Source: Trichosporon coremiiforme (Eukaryota; Basidiomycota; Tremellomycetes; Trichosporonales; Trichosporonaceae). From it: 64,000 bases of DNA. A model generated the notes under the pieces. It had not been told where the DNA came from, ran no database searches, and saw nothing but the letters and a program-made list of their open reading frames with translations. Position numbers and translations under genes: made by a program. Below, piece by piece: positions 13,136 to 24,864 of this stretch; within the stretch, counting starts at the first letter, position 1, and the number at the start of each line of letters is the position of its first letter. The DNA is taken from the NCBI GenBank assembly GCA_039545355.1, contig BCJJ01000001.1, positions 804,570 through 868,569 of the forward strand. Direction: 5' to 3'.

Positions 13136-14889
13136 TTAGGCACCGAAGCCGTTCGGGCCAGGAGGAGGGTAGAGGTGTCCGGGAATCTGGCCACCGAACA
13201 TCATGTTCTGGTGCATGGCGTTGATGTCGATTGATCCCTCGGCTCCAGGAGGCAACCACTGGGTGGCAGGGTGCATTCCGGGAACGGGCGCCGCGGTGAA
13301 GGGCATCGGCTCCGGATTGCCTGGCATAGCCGCCACCTGAATGACAAACTGCGTCTCGAGTGTCGCAGGGTTGCCAGCACCGTCGATGAATTCAGCACGG
13401 GCCAGCACCTGGACAGGGGGCTGCAAGGAGTCGGGAACACCAGCGAGTTTGGTTCCGTCCTCCCAGCGCAACCAAGGGGGAAGCGAACCCGGAGGAGACG
13501 AGAACGTCGGCTTGATGCTGGCAGACGGAGCCATGGGGTCCCAGATTTTGGGTTCCCATTCGTACCGATGGTTGATGATGGCGACAGGCTGGGGGAGGAT
13601 GATGATGCGCCTCTTGAACGGGCGGAACACCCAACCGCCACCCGGAAGCTTCTTCGCGTCGACGTGCCAGATGTGGTTGCCCTTAGACTTGGCCTTCTTA
13701 CCGTCGGCATTGAAACGCGAGATGAGCTCTTGGTGCCAGAGATAGACCTTGACCTTTTTAATGGACATGGTCTCCTCGGTGATACCACGCGACTGCAGCT
13801 CTTCGTGGAACGCATTGGTGAATGCCTGGATGCGGAACTTGAAGGGGCGGTAATCCGGAGACTCGTCGAGGCGCTGCATCTTCTTGGGCATAAGCACCTG
13901 GTGAATCTTCTCGCCCTTGCTGTCACACATCTCAAGATCAGAGCAGACCTTGTTCAGGAACTCGTTGAAGATCTTGTCGAGCTGAGCGCGGATGTCGTCC
14001 GAGATGACAACGCCAGATGTATTTCCGACGTCAGCCATCTCGGGGCCAGCTGATGAACGTCGTCGCTTGGGTCGGCGGGGCTGGGTGTCGTCATCATCGC
14101 CTCCGTCATCGTCGTCATCGTCGTCGTCGTCAACCGGCGAACCCTGGCGCGACTGCCAAGCCGACGGCGGCATAGACGTCGACATAGACAAGGCGTGTCC
14201 AGGCTTCACAACAGAAGAGGAACGAGCACGCGCGATGGGACGTCCGTCTGCACGCTGCTCAACGACAGAAGAACGGCGTGACTTCTGGCCGTCACCTTGA
14301 CCTTGTTGCTGCTGGGTCTGTGAAACGACGGCAGCTGCCGCTGCAGCAGCCTGGGCTTGAGCCTGGGCCTGGGCATGAGCTGCAGCCGCCTGCTGCTGTG
14401 CAACAGCTTGAGCCTGGGCTGCTTGAGCAGCTTGTGCGATTTGATGGGCGGCCTGTGCTTGTGCCTGAGCATGGGCCTGCGCTTGGGCTTGGGCTTGGGC
14501 CTGCGCCTGCGCTTGAGCCTGCACCATCTGTTCCATGCCTGCCATGACGGCTGCGCTGTTATCAGGCATCCACTGGCCATTCTGGGGCGACTGACCGCGG
14601 GAAGGTGGAACAGCGGCGAGAGGGGAGGAGATCGCGGGCGGGTGGTGCATACCGACTGCTCCCGCAAAGTTGTTGGCACCTCCGTTGATCGGGGTAGTAG
14701 GAACCGTGGAATTCTGGACGGGCTGGTGTACCTGGCTTTGGAGCTGATGGGCATTCGGGAACGAATGTGAGTGGACAAGCGGCGGAGCGGAGATGGGTGT
14801 AGGGTGCATCATGCTCGATGCGGCTGCGGACATCGAAACCGGGGAGGTGACTGTCGGTGTCGTAACGACGCTCAGGGGTTGAGAATGCG

Positions 14890-14950
<61 letters not shown>

Positions 14951-16623
14951 CTGCTGTTGCTGCTGTTGCTGTTGCTGAGCGACTGGAAGCATGCTCGCCA
15001 GAGCAGGCGCGGCCGCGGCCAAGTTCGGGGCGGCCATCGTCTGCTGTTGAGGGGTTGGTGAGTAATTCATGGGCGATATCGTCTGTCCGTTCGATCCTGG
15101 CGTGGTCTCTCGAGGTGTCGGCACAGGAGCCATACCAAGATCGCTGGCAATCTCGAGCTGCGTGCTGATCTGTCCAAGAGCTTCGGGAATTCGTTCTCCT
15201 TCGCCGCGAAGCAGAGCCTCCTTCGCGTTCTGAGCCTGGTTGACGATACTGCTCAATGTCAGCAAACACGAACAGTGAAAAGGAAATGCCTGCAGATATA
15301 ATCCAAGAGTGAAGAAAAGACTCACGTGTCAAGCATCGTCAACCGTTCCATTGTCAACCGTTCCGCAATGTCATTTCCGGTAGGCACCGCTGGGTTCATT
15401 TGTTGAGCCACATTCGGGTTAGGCGCATTGGATAGTAGGTTCGCGGAAGGGTGGCGGCTATGGCTAGGACGAGAGGGTGTCGTCTGAGAAACATCTTCCA
15501 TTGACACATCTCCCAGAGCCACAGCCACCTGGGACGCTGCATGGTCGCCGCCTCCAGGGGTCGTGGAAACAACCGGCGAGGCTGTACCTGAGCCACCATG
15601 GATAGCGGTGAACGACAGATGCGTCGGGACAGCCGAGACGCCATTCGGAGAAACGCCATTTGAGAACTGAGGCGCTCCGTTATCTCCGGCTATTGAGGTC
15701 GTCGCTGACCGTTGGCGGAGTTGCTGAGCCGAAGGCATCATGCGGACTGGTGAGGTCGGCTGAGATGCCGGAACTCTATATGAACCAGGGAAGGTACCCG
15801 TTGTTGACGGCGCGGTCAAAGGAGCTTGCGGCGTCTGGTTCATGCTAACGCTGGTGTTTATCCGGGGCTGGGTCGCAGACTGCGGCTGCTGCTGTTGCTG
15901 CTGGCCGTTCATCTGAGGGGCAAAGGGAAGTGCGGCACCTGATGCCTGATCGCTGTTATTTGCAGCAGAGGCTATCGAAGCCTCGGTAAATCGGAAGTAG
16001 TCATCAGAGGGATCGCCAACCAGAGACAGGCTGGTAGCGTCGGTGAAGGGTGCGCTTGTGCTGACCAACGACGCTGGAGACATGCCGGCAGAGAATGAGA
16101 GGGCTGGGGGAAGGGCAGAGATGTTGAGGCTCAAGTTGGCAGGTCGCGTTGGCTGTTGCTGCTGCTGTCGTTGCTGCTGTTCTTGCTGATGCCTCTGGGC
16201 AGCAGGCGATTCGCTGCTAGACCCCTCGGACGGGGGGAAATAGTCGCCCCCCGTCTGAGAATCGCTCTGCGAGTCTATTCTGCCAATGTCAGTGACTGAT
16301 TGACCAGGCTTGACTCACGTGGCGGGGGAAGGTGGTGTGTCAAGTTGAGCACCAATCCAGACGTCTGCTTTCACGGCACAGGACGCTCCTGGATCATCAA
16401 GTTGATAGGGGGCGTCCGGATAGAATACGTTGTCGTGATGGACTGACCCGAATTGGGGGTTATGCCCCAAAGGATGGGTAAAAGCAGAAATGGTGGTTGG
16501 GTTCGCAGCTGAGGATACCGAAGCTACAAGCGAGTCGAGGCTGGGGAGCGGAGTCAGCAAATGTCGTGATACCTGTCGTCTATGTGCGCGTGCGGTGCTG
16601 GGTCGACGCTGGGTCGGAGGCAT
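13136..16623 (-). CDS. Large Q-rich nuclear regulator with conserved C-terminal block and Ig-like end (1,123 aa)
   Basis: Exons on the minus strand are 16319-16623, 15326-16279 and 13136-15248; introns are 39 and 77 nt, both joins phase 2. The first ~820 residues are low-complexity S/T/P/Q sequence: a run of about 29 Gln near residue 507, a Gln-Ala alternating stretch near 660-720, and an Asp run near 795 followed by a nuclear-localisation-like RRPKRRR. The rest is folded and conserved-looking. A helical region from about 832 contains FNEFLNKVC and MPKKMQRLDESPDYRPFKF. A central block includes IWHVDAKKLP and GGWVFRPFKRRI. A beta-rich end at about 990-1060 (PPWLRWEDG, then LAGVPDS) resembles the putative-Ig He_PIG fold. 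I believe such proteins recur in basidiomycetes as presumed transcription regulators, but I cannot name a characterised ortholog. The nuclear role is inferred from composition. Confidence 0.75.
14339..14523 (-). repeat. Gln-Ala dipeptide coding repeat
   Basis: Within the large regulator, alternating GCC/GCT/GCA and CAG/CAA codons encode long Gln-Ala alternations (about residues 660-720), interrupted by His-Ala and poly-Ala segments. The 6-bp period makes the tract liable to length change between strains. Confidence 0.8.
14891..14977 (-). repeat. CAG/CAA polyglutamine tract (~29 Gln)
   Basis: A mixed CAG/CAA run encodes about 29 consecutive glutamines in the large regulator. Mixed codons usually slow repeat expansion, but length polymorphism is still expected. 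It sits in the disordered half, far from the conserved C-terminal block. Confidence 0.9.
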
Positions 16624-19600
16624 CGGAAGGAAATGGAGGAGACGAGTGAGGGACCGACATCAAAGTCAAGCGAGGAAGTATGAATGCCAATGCGCGCAAT
16701 GTTCACGTCAGTCTGCTTGGCATGCAGGATTAACAGTAACGAGGACCGCGCACAAAGCGGAGTGAACGCTTCCACACAGCTCGGGAAAAGGTTCCCAACG
16801 GTCGAAACCGAGGTGGATGCGCTGGCTGTCACTAGATCTCTGACCCTCACAAGCGTCACCTGTGTGACCTGTAGATATGGTGTGTGAGATCTGCCGAATC
16901 GACTGGGAGAGGTTCCAAGAGCAAGAGCTATGATGGAGTCCTTTTCGGAGCTGGGTCCACCTCTGCACTTGGTCCACACCTTGCCTGTCGCAGTTGCGCC
17001 TCTACCCGTGCAAGGCGAAAGGTGCGACCCACTGCGCGTTCCATCAACCGATCAACCGAGAGGATGTGGTATGTGCCGCGAGCCCTAAATGCCAGGCCGG
17101 CAAGTGGGCCCAGCCAGTCCATCTCGCGCTGCGCAGCAGCTTGACGGGAACATCTGCCTTCCACGACCCTTGCGCACCTACCAGCACTCGAACCGTGCAC
17201 AGACAAGCAGACCGTGAATTTCGTGCGTGTACTCACCGAAAAGCCCCGATACACAGCGACTCTGTCCTAGCAGTCGCTGCAGAGGGGTGAGACTTGACTC
17301 AAAAAGTAGCAGGGCGGCCGTTCGGTTAGGCTACAGGTGGCGTAAACCGTAGGGAAGGCGGACGTATACCAAGATGAAGGGCGTCGCGTGTAGACGAAAG
17401 AGAGCGGTCGAGGAGATTAACTGCTTCCGAACGTCGTGACGGGCGTGAGGCTGCAGAGAAGCTTCCTTTCCTACACGCTTGTTGGATTGCGACGCACGCA
17501 CCACGCGTATCACGTAGCTGGGGCGAAGAACGCGAAAAGGCGTGCTAAATGAATCCTCGAGACGGTGGTGGTGACCAATTCACGAGCAGCAACCGGCCGA
17601 ACAGACGGTTTGTTCGAGTGCGCTGGCGGAAGAAGAAAGTCGAGAAGTCGGTCTTTAGAGGGGAGGGGCTGTCGATACGGCGTACGTGATGCCTGAACGA
17701 TACCCACTACTTGGGACTAGAGCTGTGCTGGTCGATGGTCGAAAGGGACAGGGAAGACGGTACAAGCCGTGCACCAGGTATCGTGTTGAATGCTTAGCGG
17801 GACGCTCCGTGCTATTGGGCGTGGATCTCCAGAGTGACCTGTCCAGCGCAGCGGGACGTCCTGTCGGTCAGATCAAAAGATAGAATTTGGTTCACCAATC
17901 GTCGCTTAAGTCCGGCCAGATGATGGAAGGGGGTGGCGGCGCGGGTCGCGAGATACAACTGTTCAGTTGAAAACTTGAAATGGAGGAAGCGAGCAAGGAG
18001 TGAGCGGGTGACAGCGCTGGTGCAGGGAAGGCGAGAACAGACGAGGAAGGGTCGAGCGGTCGAGCGTCCAGATGGATGACTGAGGAGACGAACACTGCGT
18101 CGATTTTTCGGGCTTTCGAATCTGAATTGACACCGAGGCCGAGGGAGGAAGGATCGGAAGGGTAGGTGTGTCGTGACTCGAGGGCGGTGCGGTAGGGAGG
18201 TGTGGATGCACTACAATCCGTGCAGACAATTCTGACAAAGATGCGTGAGGAAGGCGGATGGGTGATAGGAGGGCAGTCGACTTGGATGGGGAGATGGAAG
18301 GGAAAAAGGAGTAGGGTGGACCAAAAACCGGCGGGCGGCAGCGGAAGCTGAGAGGTAATGTACAAGGGCAATGGGTGGTGAGCGAGCGATGGACGCTGGG
18401 CAAGCCAGGCAGGAGGACGACTAGAGAGGGGAGGACGACAGCGCCAGCGCCGGATAGGGGAAGGATGCAGGCTCAGGCGGCGAGGCTGGTCATGCATGCT
18501 CGACTGGGCTGGCCACGAGGGGCCGAGTGGGAGGGGAGAGGAGTGCAGTGCAGCCAAGGGCACCCAGGCAAGGGAAGGACAGTCAGGACAGGACAGTCAG
18601 GATAGTCAGGACGGCCAGGGCCGCAGATGCAGGACCCACAGGGCTCACAGGACCAGTCAGGTCGGCCAGGTCGGTCGGCCACGAGGACGAACTAAAGCTA
18701 GAGTCAGAGCCAGGCGAGACCTCGACCTCGTCAGTTCTAGAGGGGCTCAAGCTTTGGAGCGCAGCGGGTGGCCAGCACCAGCTTCATGCCTTCGGGTCTG
18801 GTCGATGCCCAGCAGACAGCGCGTGAGGGAAGCACCCTGATTGGCTGGTGGTCTGCGGTGCTATCAGACCTGAGACGTGTGGGCGTGTGGGTGGAAAACC
18901 TAATAGGGTCTCAGGGTTGCGGTGGATTAAGTACTAGCTTCCAAAGCAGAGGCGCAGAGCTCGTCAGCGCCGCCGCAGTCAACGAGAGTACGAGACAAGC
19001 TCTCTCGTGGTCCACAGTAGCCGCTGAATCGGGCGATACAGCGATGTTGATGGACTGATGGTGAATCAGCCTTGGCGGTTCTGACCAGCTGCGCCGAGTC
19101 AGGTCCAATCAGGTCGAAAAAAGAGACGCCAACGCTCGGCGGTAGTGCGTCCAACCCTGAATTTTCTTTGTGGACGTCTTCCGCCCTTGAGGCAACTTCG
19201 CTAGTCCCGGTCCGTCCCTCGGGTACTGGGCGCGTCCCTGACGTTCCCCTCTCCTCTGCCTTTGACACAACTCTTTACGCCAGACACAGAGTTAACCATC
19301 AACGTAGGAACACACGTCGAGACGATCTCGTACCTGTTACACTCAGAGTCTAACAGCCAGCCCACAATTTGCAGCCCCTGTCCCCCTTTGCTTTGCTTGC
19401 TCTACGCTCCGCAGGCCAGGCGATCCGGCATTGTTCTTATCGAGCGCTCAATCTGCCAGCCCAAGCGAGCTCAATGCGATATCGGCATCTTGCCCGTAAG
19501 GCCCGCTCTTGTTTCAATCACGCCTCTGGCTGACACCCGGGCACTCCAATCACGAGACAGCGCTGTTAGCTGCTAGCTCAGAAGGCTGGCGGTTGGAGCT

Positions 19601-22600
19601 ATCGACGCAGAAGGAAGATCCCGACATCCAGCCGAGAGTACCGAAACATGTTGGCATCATGATGGCATTTGCAAATGCAGACGGGAATCGGGTTCTCCTC
19701 TTAAGGCGTCCAGCAGCGGGCGGGCTGGGCCGCACTCACCGCGGCGAGAGCATATCTCTCGGTGCCTCGACCTAGAAGCCGGGAACGCTCCATATCTGAG
19801 GCAGATCAGTTGCAGATGTTGCTACTCCAACCGGCGCGTATATTGCGTAACATATTGTACTTGCCTGCCGACGACTTCCCCTCAACTCTGTACAGTGTCT
19901 GATCCTCCCCACTTCGCTATCTGCAGATCTTGAGTTCGAGATTCTAGAACCTAAGGAGTTTTTAGAGTCTTAGGGCTACAGCCCCCTTTGGGCCAGAACG
20001 ATCAAGGATGAGCTAGGATTCCATCTGAAGGACACGGAGGGTCCATGGGTCGAGCTCTTGTGAACAGTTGCTGGCATGCTAGGCTGTCAGGAGCCGCGCA
20101 AAGTCTGTCAGGCTGACCACGGCCACGCTGAAGGCGGCAGGGGAGTAAGACACGGCGCAGACGACGGAGAACAAGCCGGTTTGAGGCGGTTGAGGCTCTC
20201 GAAACCAGCATTTACACCCTCAGCCTTCCGTTGTAATGGTAAGAGATGGATTATTATGAATACTCTTAATGCTAAAGCCAAAATTGCTCGTTTGGGAAGT
20301 ACTGGACTATAGTGTAATCTATGGCCAGAACTCTCCCTTGATCAGGCAAAAGCTTGGTACGTGATGGGTACGTGATAATTGCCTCTTGCAGCAAGCGCCC
20401 AGAAACAAAGTTTCCATCCAGCCAGGTATCATCAGGTACGGCCTTCTGTCTGTCAGTCGCAGTCGTGAGAGCGCGCTGGGGCGGCGCGGGGACCGTGGGA
20501 GCCCAGCTAGGTTTGGCTGGCAGCTCAACGCTGAGCCGGCTGTGGCCGTCTTAATGGTGCATGCTCACGGCGTTCGTTGGCGACATGCCGCTCCAACCGC
20601 CGGCTGCGCGCTCATGGCCAATATTTTGTGCCTGCTTATGGGACTCAGTTTGCACATAGGCTTCCAGACCGAGGGGACAAAGCACGAAACGAGCTGCAGA
20701 GGTGCTGCGCTACTGCCCTCTTGTTACAGCACCTGCGGTCTCGAAGCGATGACGACACACAACCGCTATCCGGGTCACATGGACTTGACGTCGGCCGTGG
20801 GCCGAAGTCAGAAGTGCGACCGGAGCCGTATCGGCCTTGTTCGTGACTAACTTCATGAAGCTATTCCAGCTTTCAACAACCGTGGGACGCCTCCTCGGCA
20901 GCGCCGCAGCTGCGACATGTGGCGTCAAGACAGTCGCACCGTCTGGGAATACTAGCACATAAGTGCCGGCCGGGTGTTGTGGAACTGCGACTAGTCACTG
21001 CTAGCGAGGCCAGACCGGGTGGTTCGGATGCCCTTCAATAAGCTCGGGCCGATGTCTTCTGCACTGGTCCGGGGTAGTGTGGGGATGACGCTCTTGCAGT
21101 GGCACGTCGTCCTGCCGTTGTGGTGCCGTACCGCAATCTCCGGACCGATCCCCCCCCCCCCTTCTGAGACCCCCTGTCTGGGACGCTGGGAGCGGTGGGA
21201 TCTCCCTCATGTCTGAAGGCTGGCTAATATTCCCACAAAGAAGAATACGCGCGGGGATGATTGCACGTGTGCAGCGCACTCTTCGCTTCCGCTCACCTTC
21301 CCGTCATCTGACGGGCAACGGGGCGTTCATTCCAGATAAACTCAGCAGATGGGCAGCCGCGGCGTTGCAACTTTGGGGTTCCGACGGATCCGACGCAAGT
21401 TGAATGGATGGCGAAACAGAGGCTCGTTGTCGCCATAGCAGCGGATGCTGTGCGATGTGCCTGTCCAGCATTTCTAGACTTTCCGGAGGGCCAGACTCTG
21501 TCAACAATGCAAGAAGCGCAGAAGGCAGCTTACGACGCTCGCAGAGCTTCGTGTCAGAGTCTCCAGCCTCACGTCCGCACATGCGGGGTCCGCTTCAGGA
21601 TGAAACTCGGCCTGTCGTGAGGTCCATTTCAGAGGTGGCTCGAAGCGTCCTGGCGATCCTGGGTCCTGGTCCTGACCCTCCTGACGTCTGCATTCGTGTC
21701 TGATTTCATTGTTCCTGGACATACTGTGAGCTTCCCTCTCGTTTGCGTCCCTTTGGTTGCCCGTTCACAGGCTGCAGTTCCTGTCGCTCATAGGACGCGC
21801 TCTTAGGACGACGTAGGAACTCGCTCGTTCCTGCCAACTCACGCCCGTTCTACTTATTGAGGTCCGTCGAGGTCCCAACTCTGTCCCGACTCTTCAGCGA
21901 AGCTCGAAACATCACTCGGGTGAACCGCTAAATGCATTTTAGGAAAGTACGCTTGTTAGGCAGTGCAGCTTGCGTCTGGGAGTTTGGAGTGCCTGTGAGC
22001 AATACGCGAGGCGAAAGGTAGCATGTGCACCGTTGTGTCAGCTCGTGCCAGGCGTCTGCATTCATGATATTGCGCGTCGAAAGCAAAACGCTTAATCCAA
22101 ATTGCATCGAGGCGACACATGACGGTCCCCCTCCCTATCTCGCCTGATTGGGGGTGGACCCGGCACAACTTGAAACTGATGTGCCGCACATGCAATGCCA
22201 TGATAAACGTACACTGGTCTATCGGGGCCTTGCGTTCAGCTGCCGTCTCTCACGCTATCGCTGCCGCACCGGCATACGACTGACCTGCGTACGTGCATGA
22301 CTTTCGGTAGGAAGCTCGTACTTCGTGGGAGTCTGGAGGCGTGAGCTTGCTAGTTAGCAGCGGCAGGTGCGAGAGGCGGACATATCTCCCCCGGAAATAC
22401 AATGTAGCCAACGACATCACGTCGAAATTGAGTTCGCACTCGCTTCGATTCGTCTACTATCTCACGCTGCAACGCAATCGAGCTCACAATGCTTTAGGGT
22501 TGAAGACACGGATGATCTGGACCGTCTGGAACTACAAGAAGATCCCGAAAGATTGAGCTACTTGCTCGCCATGTTGAGGTCTGAGGCGGCGCAAGAGGTG

Positions 22601-23040
22601 AAGCGCGTCTTTGGTGTAGCACGTTGGCTTGCATCCCCAATCGTCTTCCCACGTCTCGAGCTCTCCCTCCCTGTTTCTCCAACGCTTGCACGGCGCCGTC
22701 GCACACTGATCAATGAGTCATGTATTGTGGCATCGGCTTAGGAGTAGCTTTGCTGGGAAAGTCCGATTGCACACGGATAGTTGGTCCGAAGCCACCCACA
22801 ACTTTAAGATGAGGCATGTTCCCACGGGCGCCCTTATGCTTAGGATGGTAATTGTACATGCATATGCGAGTGATTCAAATCCGGATTGAGCCATGTTCAA
22901 CCTTGCAATTGAGCGCTTCATCTTGCCAAGGAGGTTGACATGCAGATGCCTTCGACGTTCTTCGACGTTCTGACGTGTTTCGAGGCGAGGTGGGGAAGAT
23001 CTCACTGAAGGATCATCGGTCGGCCGACGATCATGCCACC
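16624..23040. other. 6.4-kb gene-poor region upstream of the Q-rich regulator
   Basis: No convincing gene was found on either strand. From 16624 to about 18560 the minus strand is pyrimidine-rich with CCT/CTC tracts, as expected for a long leader and promoter of the regulator gene. A GTGAGT donor on the minus strand at about 17230-17235 could begin a leader intron. From about 18700 to 23040 I see only random ORFs, a poly-C run near 21151-21164 and no repeats or RNA genes. Confidence 0.5.
18576..18682. repeat. Degenerate CAGTCAGGAC / GGCCAGGTCG tandem repeats
   Basis: Several imperfect copies of a CAGTCAGGA-type decamer are followed by GGTCGGCCAG-type copies. The tract lies within the presumed upstream region of the large minus-strand regulator. 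Confidence 0.7.
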
Positions 23041-23749
23041 TTAGTACTTGATCTCCGGTAACGGGTCGGTCATGATTTCCGAGTAGTCCAAAGATCCGTC
23101 CTTGTCCTCATCGACCTCGGCGATGAGAGCTCTGAAGTGGGCATCAGCATAGACCTAGGAGCCTGCAGAGTCGGCCGACGACCAACAGTCAACGCCGCCT
23201 CAAGACATTCCGTGAACGCCGATGTTGCCGCCATTCGCTTTAGCGGCAAGCCCATCGCATTTCAAAGTGACTGAACGCCATCGGCGTCACCGGTGTAGCC
23301 CGCCATACGCCCAGACTGGCATGAGATGCTAGCCTCTCTGCAAACTCACACGTTGTCGCCCTTGATCATGTAGAGCCCTAGTGAGATCATCTCGACCCCC
23401 TTGTCCGCCGAGTACTCTCGTTCGACACTGTCCGACAAAATCAGGTTGCAGTAGTTGTCATTGCCCTTTAGCCTGCCCTGAGGTCAATCAGCCTCATCGC
23501 TCTTGGATCGCGAGAGAGTTCAAGCACTCACCACAATGATGCGGCCATCATACAGGATTACCTGTACCAACTCTGGTCGTTAGCTATCCCATCCTCTCTG
23601 ATTGTTCCAAAATCCGACTGGCTGCTTCATGATGCGACAGGTCGGACCAGTTGCTCGCAAGTCGATTCCGACAGTAATACAAGGTACACTGAGCACCGAC
23701 GTGATGTCAGCGGAGACTCACGATCACGAAATCCTTCGAGCGCAGACAT
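23041..23749 (-). CDS. LSM8: U6 snRNA-associated Sm-like protein LSm8 (95 aa, 4 exons)
   Basis: Minus-strand exons are 23722-23749, 23532-23572, 23350-23477 and 23041-23131, all frame-consistent. The product starts MSALEGFRDQLVQVILYDGR. It then carries the Sm1/Sm2 fold: IIVGRLKGND, CNLILSD and a near-C-terminal MISLGLYMIKGDN that matches LSm8 (Gly-Leu-Tyr plus Gly-Asp-Asn). An acidic LIAEVDEDKDGSLDY tail closes it. LSm8 defines the nuclear LSm2-8 ring, which binds the 3' U-tract of U6 snRNA and supports U4/U6.U5 snRNP assembly. Length and ATG match the family. The first intron (149 nt) was placed by the GCTAACGACCAG acceptor, which restores the conserved DQLVQV. Transcribed divergently from a snoRNP-chaperone gene 348 bp away. 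Confidence 0.9.
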
Positions 23750-24097
23750 GAAGGGCAACTACCACCGCGGCTCCAGAGCTGATGGCTTTCCTAGCTCTGC
23801 TAAAATTTGGCCCACGCGGAAAGGGCGTCTAGACTGACTGGACGTGCAGAGTCGAGTCGGTGGTTGAGCGGGGTCGACGCGATTGTTGTTGTTTTCGTGA
23901 CGTCGTAGCGACCTCACTGGTGAGCTGATCGGAGGCTCGTAACAACGGTGACGAGCGGCACCTGTTTGTTCCTGCACCATTATTCTAGGATTAATCCCAT
24001 ATTCTTAGTCCCCATCACGTGAGTGCGGTACCAATGTCGCGTGGAGTCGATCCTGACAGGAGATTGTTGAACTGTCCCTTCTCCCAGTCTAGCCACT
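23750..24097. promoter_or_regulatory. Shared divergent promoter, LSM8 / NOPCHAP1-like
   Basis: This 348-bp interval separates the two start codons and must carry both promoters. No canonical TATA box stands out. Co-regulation of the two RNP-biogenesis genes is plausible but inferred only from position. Confidence 0.45.
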
Positions 24098-24864
24098 ATG
24101 TCCGGACAAGAGGAGAAGCAGAAGAAAGTGGTGAAGCTTGATGTCGAGAGTGACCAGGACCGGCAGGCCCGACTCGGTAAGTCCTGAAGCCTGTAGCTAG
24201 GTGGGTCGACGCGCAAGCTGACGACAGGATCTCTGTTTGCGTCCATGACCAAGCCGGAGAAAGGCAGCGAGGGTGTCCAGATGCCGACGGAGAGGACGCG
24301 GCCGTTCGCCATGCCTCAGAGTGATGGTGAGTCCCTTCATCTCTTCTTTTCTTTTCCCTCTCCCGCATATCCGTTCCTGGTGCCCTGCTCTCCCGTCCAC
24401 GGCCAATCTCCCGTCTCCTCAGTCTCCTCAATCTCCTCATCCTCTGCGGCAATACGCAGCGCAAATTAGGGGGGGGGGGGGGNGGGCGCCGAAAGGGGGC
24501 AGAGCAATGAGCTGCATTCGTCTGCCTGCAGCTAACCCCAGTCCTGGCCCGCGCCCGAGCGTTCCTCCCGCAACTTGCAGCTTCGAATGACGCCCTCCTC
24601 GCACGTGCTCATGAGGATCCCTCTTCCGTCTCGATCGAGAACCCCACTGGGTCCCATGTCGCCATGGACCTCGGTGTCGGCGTGTTCGACGTCAAGGGTG
24701 ACGCCGCGGTACCTGGTGGAGTTCCCGTGGTGGAGGGCGAGGAGTGGACGAAGGGAGAGAGTGACAGCGACAGCGACCGCTCGAGTGAAAGCAGCAGTGA
24801 CGAGGAGGACGACGTGCAGATCAAGGAGGCGAAGACGACATGTACTGAGAAGAAGAAGGACTAG
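24098..24864 (+). CDS. NOPCHAP1-like box C/D snoRNP assembly chaperone (DUF4598), 166 aa
   Basis: Exons are 24098-24176, 24228-24326 and 24542-24864 (introns 51 and 215 nt); all phase-1 joins keep frame. The second acceptor is GCTAACCCCAG. The core begins VLARARAFLPQLAASN, continues with SVSIENPTGSHVAMDLGVG and ends VFDVKGD. This is the pattern of the DUF4598/NOPCHAP1 family (human C12orf45): an amphipathic helix with FLPQ, then an IEN...MDLG strand pair. The C-terminus is an acidic Ser/Asp/Glu tract (ESDSDSDRSSESSSDEED). In animals the family bridges NOP58 to the R2TP/RUVBL machinery during C/D snoRNP assembly; that role is inferred here by family. Intron 2 contains a poly-G run with an ambiguous base. 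Confidence 0.72.
24469..24486. other. Poly-G run with one undetermined base (N at 24483)
   Basis: A run of about twelve G, then N, then GGG, lies inside the second intron of the NOPCHAP1-like gene. It marks an unresolved homopolymer in the assembly, so local length is uncertain. It does not affect the coding frame as modelled. Confidence 0.95.

Noticed and set aside
17892..18563. 223-codon Pro/Ser-rich minus-strand ORF
   Set aside because: Reads as a translated pyrimidine-rich leader (CCT/CTC tracts) of the downstream regulator rather than a protein.
22341..22741. Plus-strand frame with a helical-looking VEDTDDLDRLELQEDPERL segment
   Set aside because: Locally protein-like, but no splice partners, no family match and an abrupt loss of that character on both sides; possibly a gene relic, not supportable.
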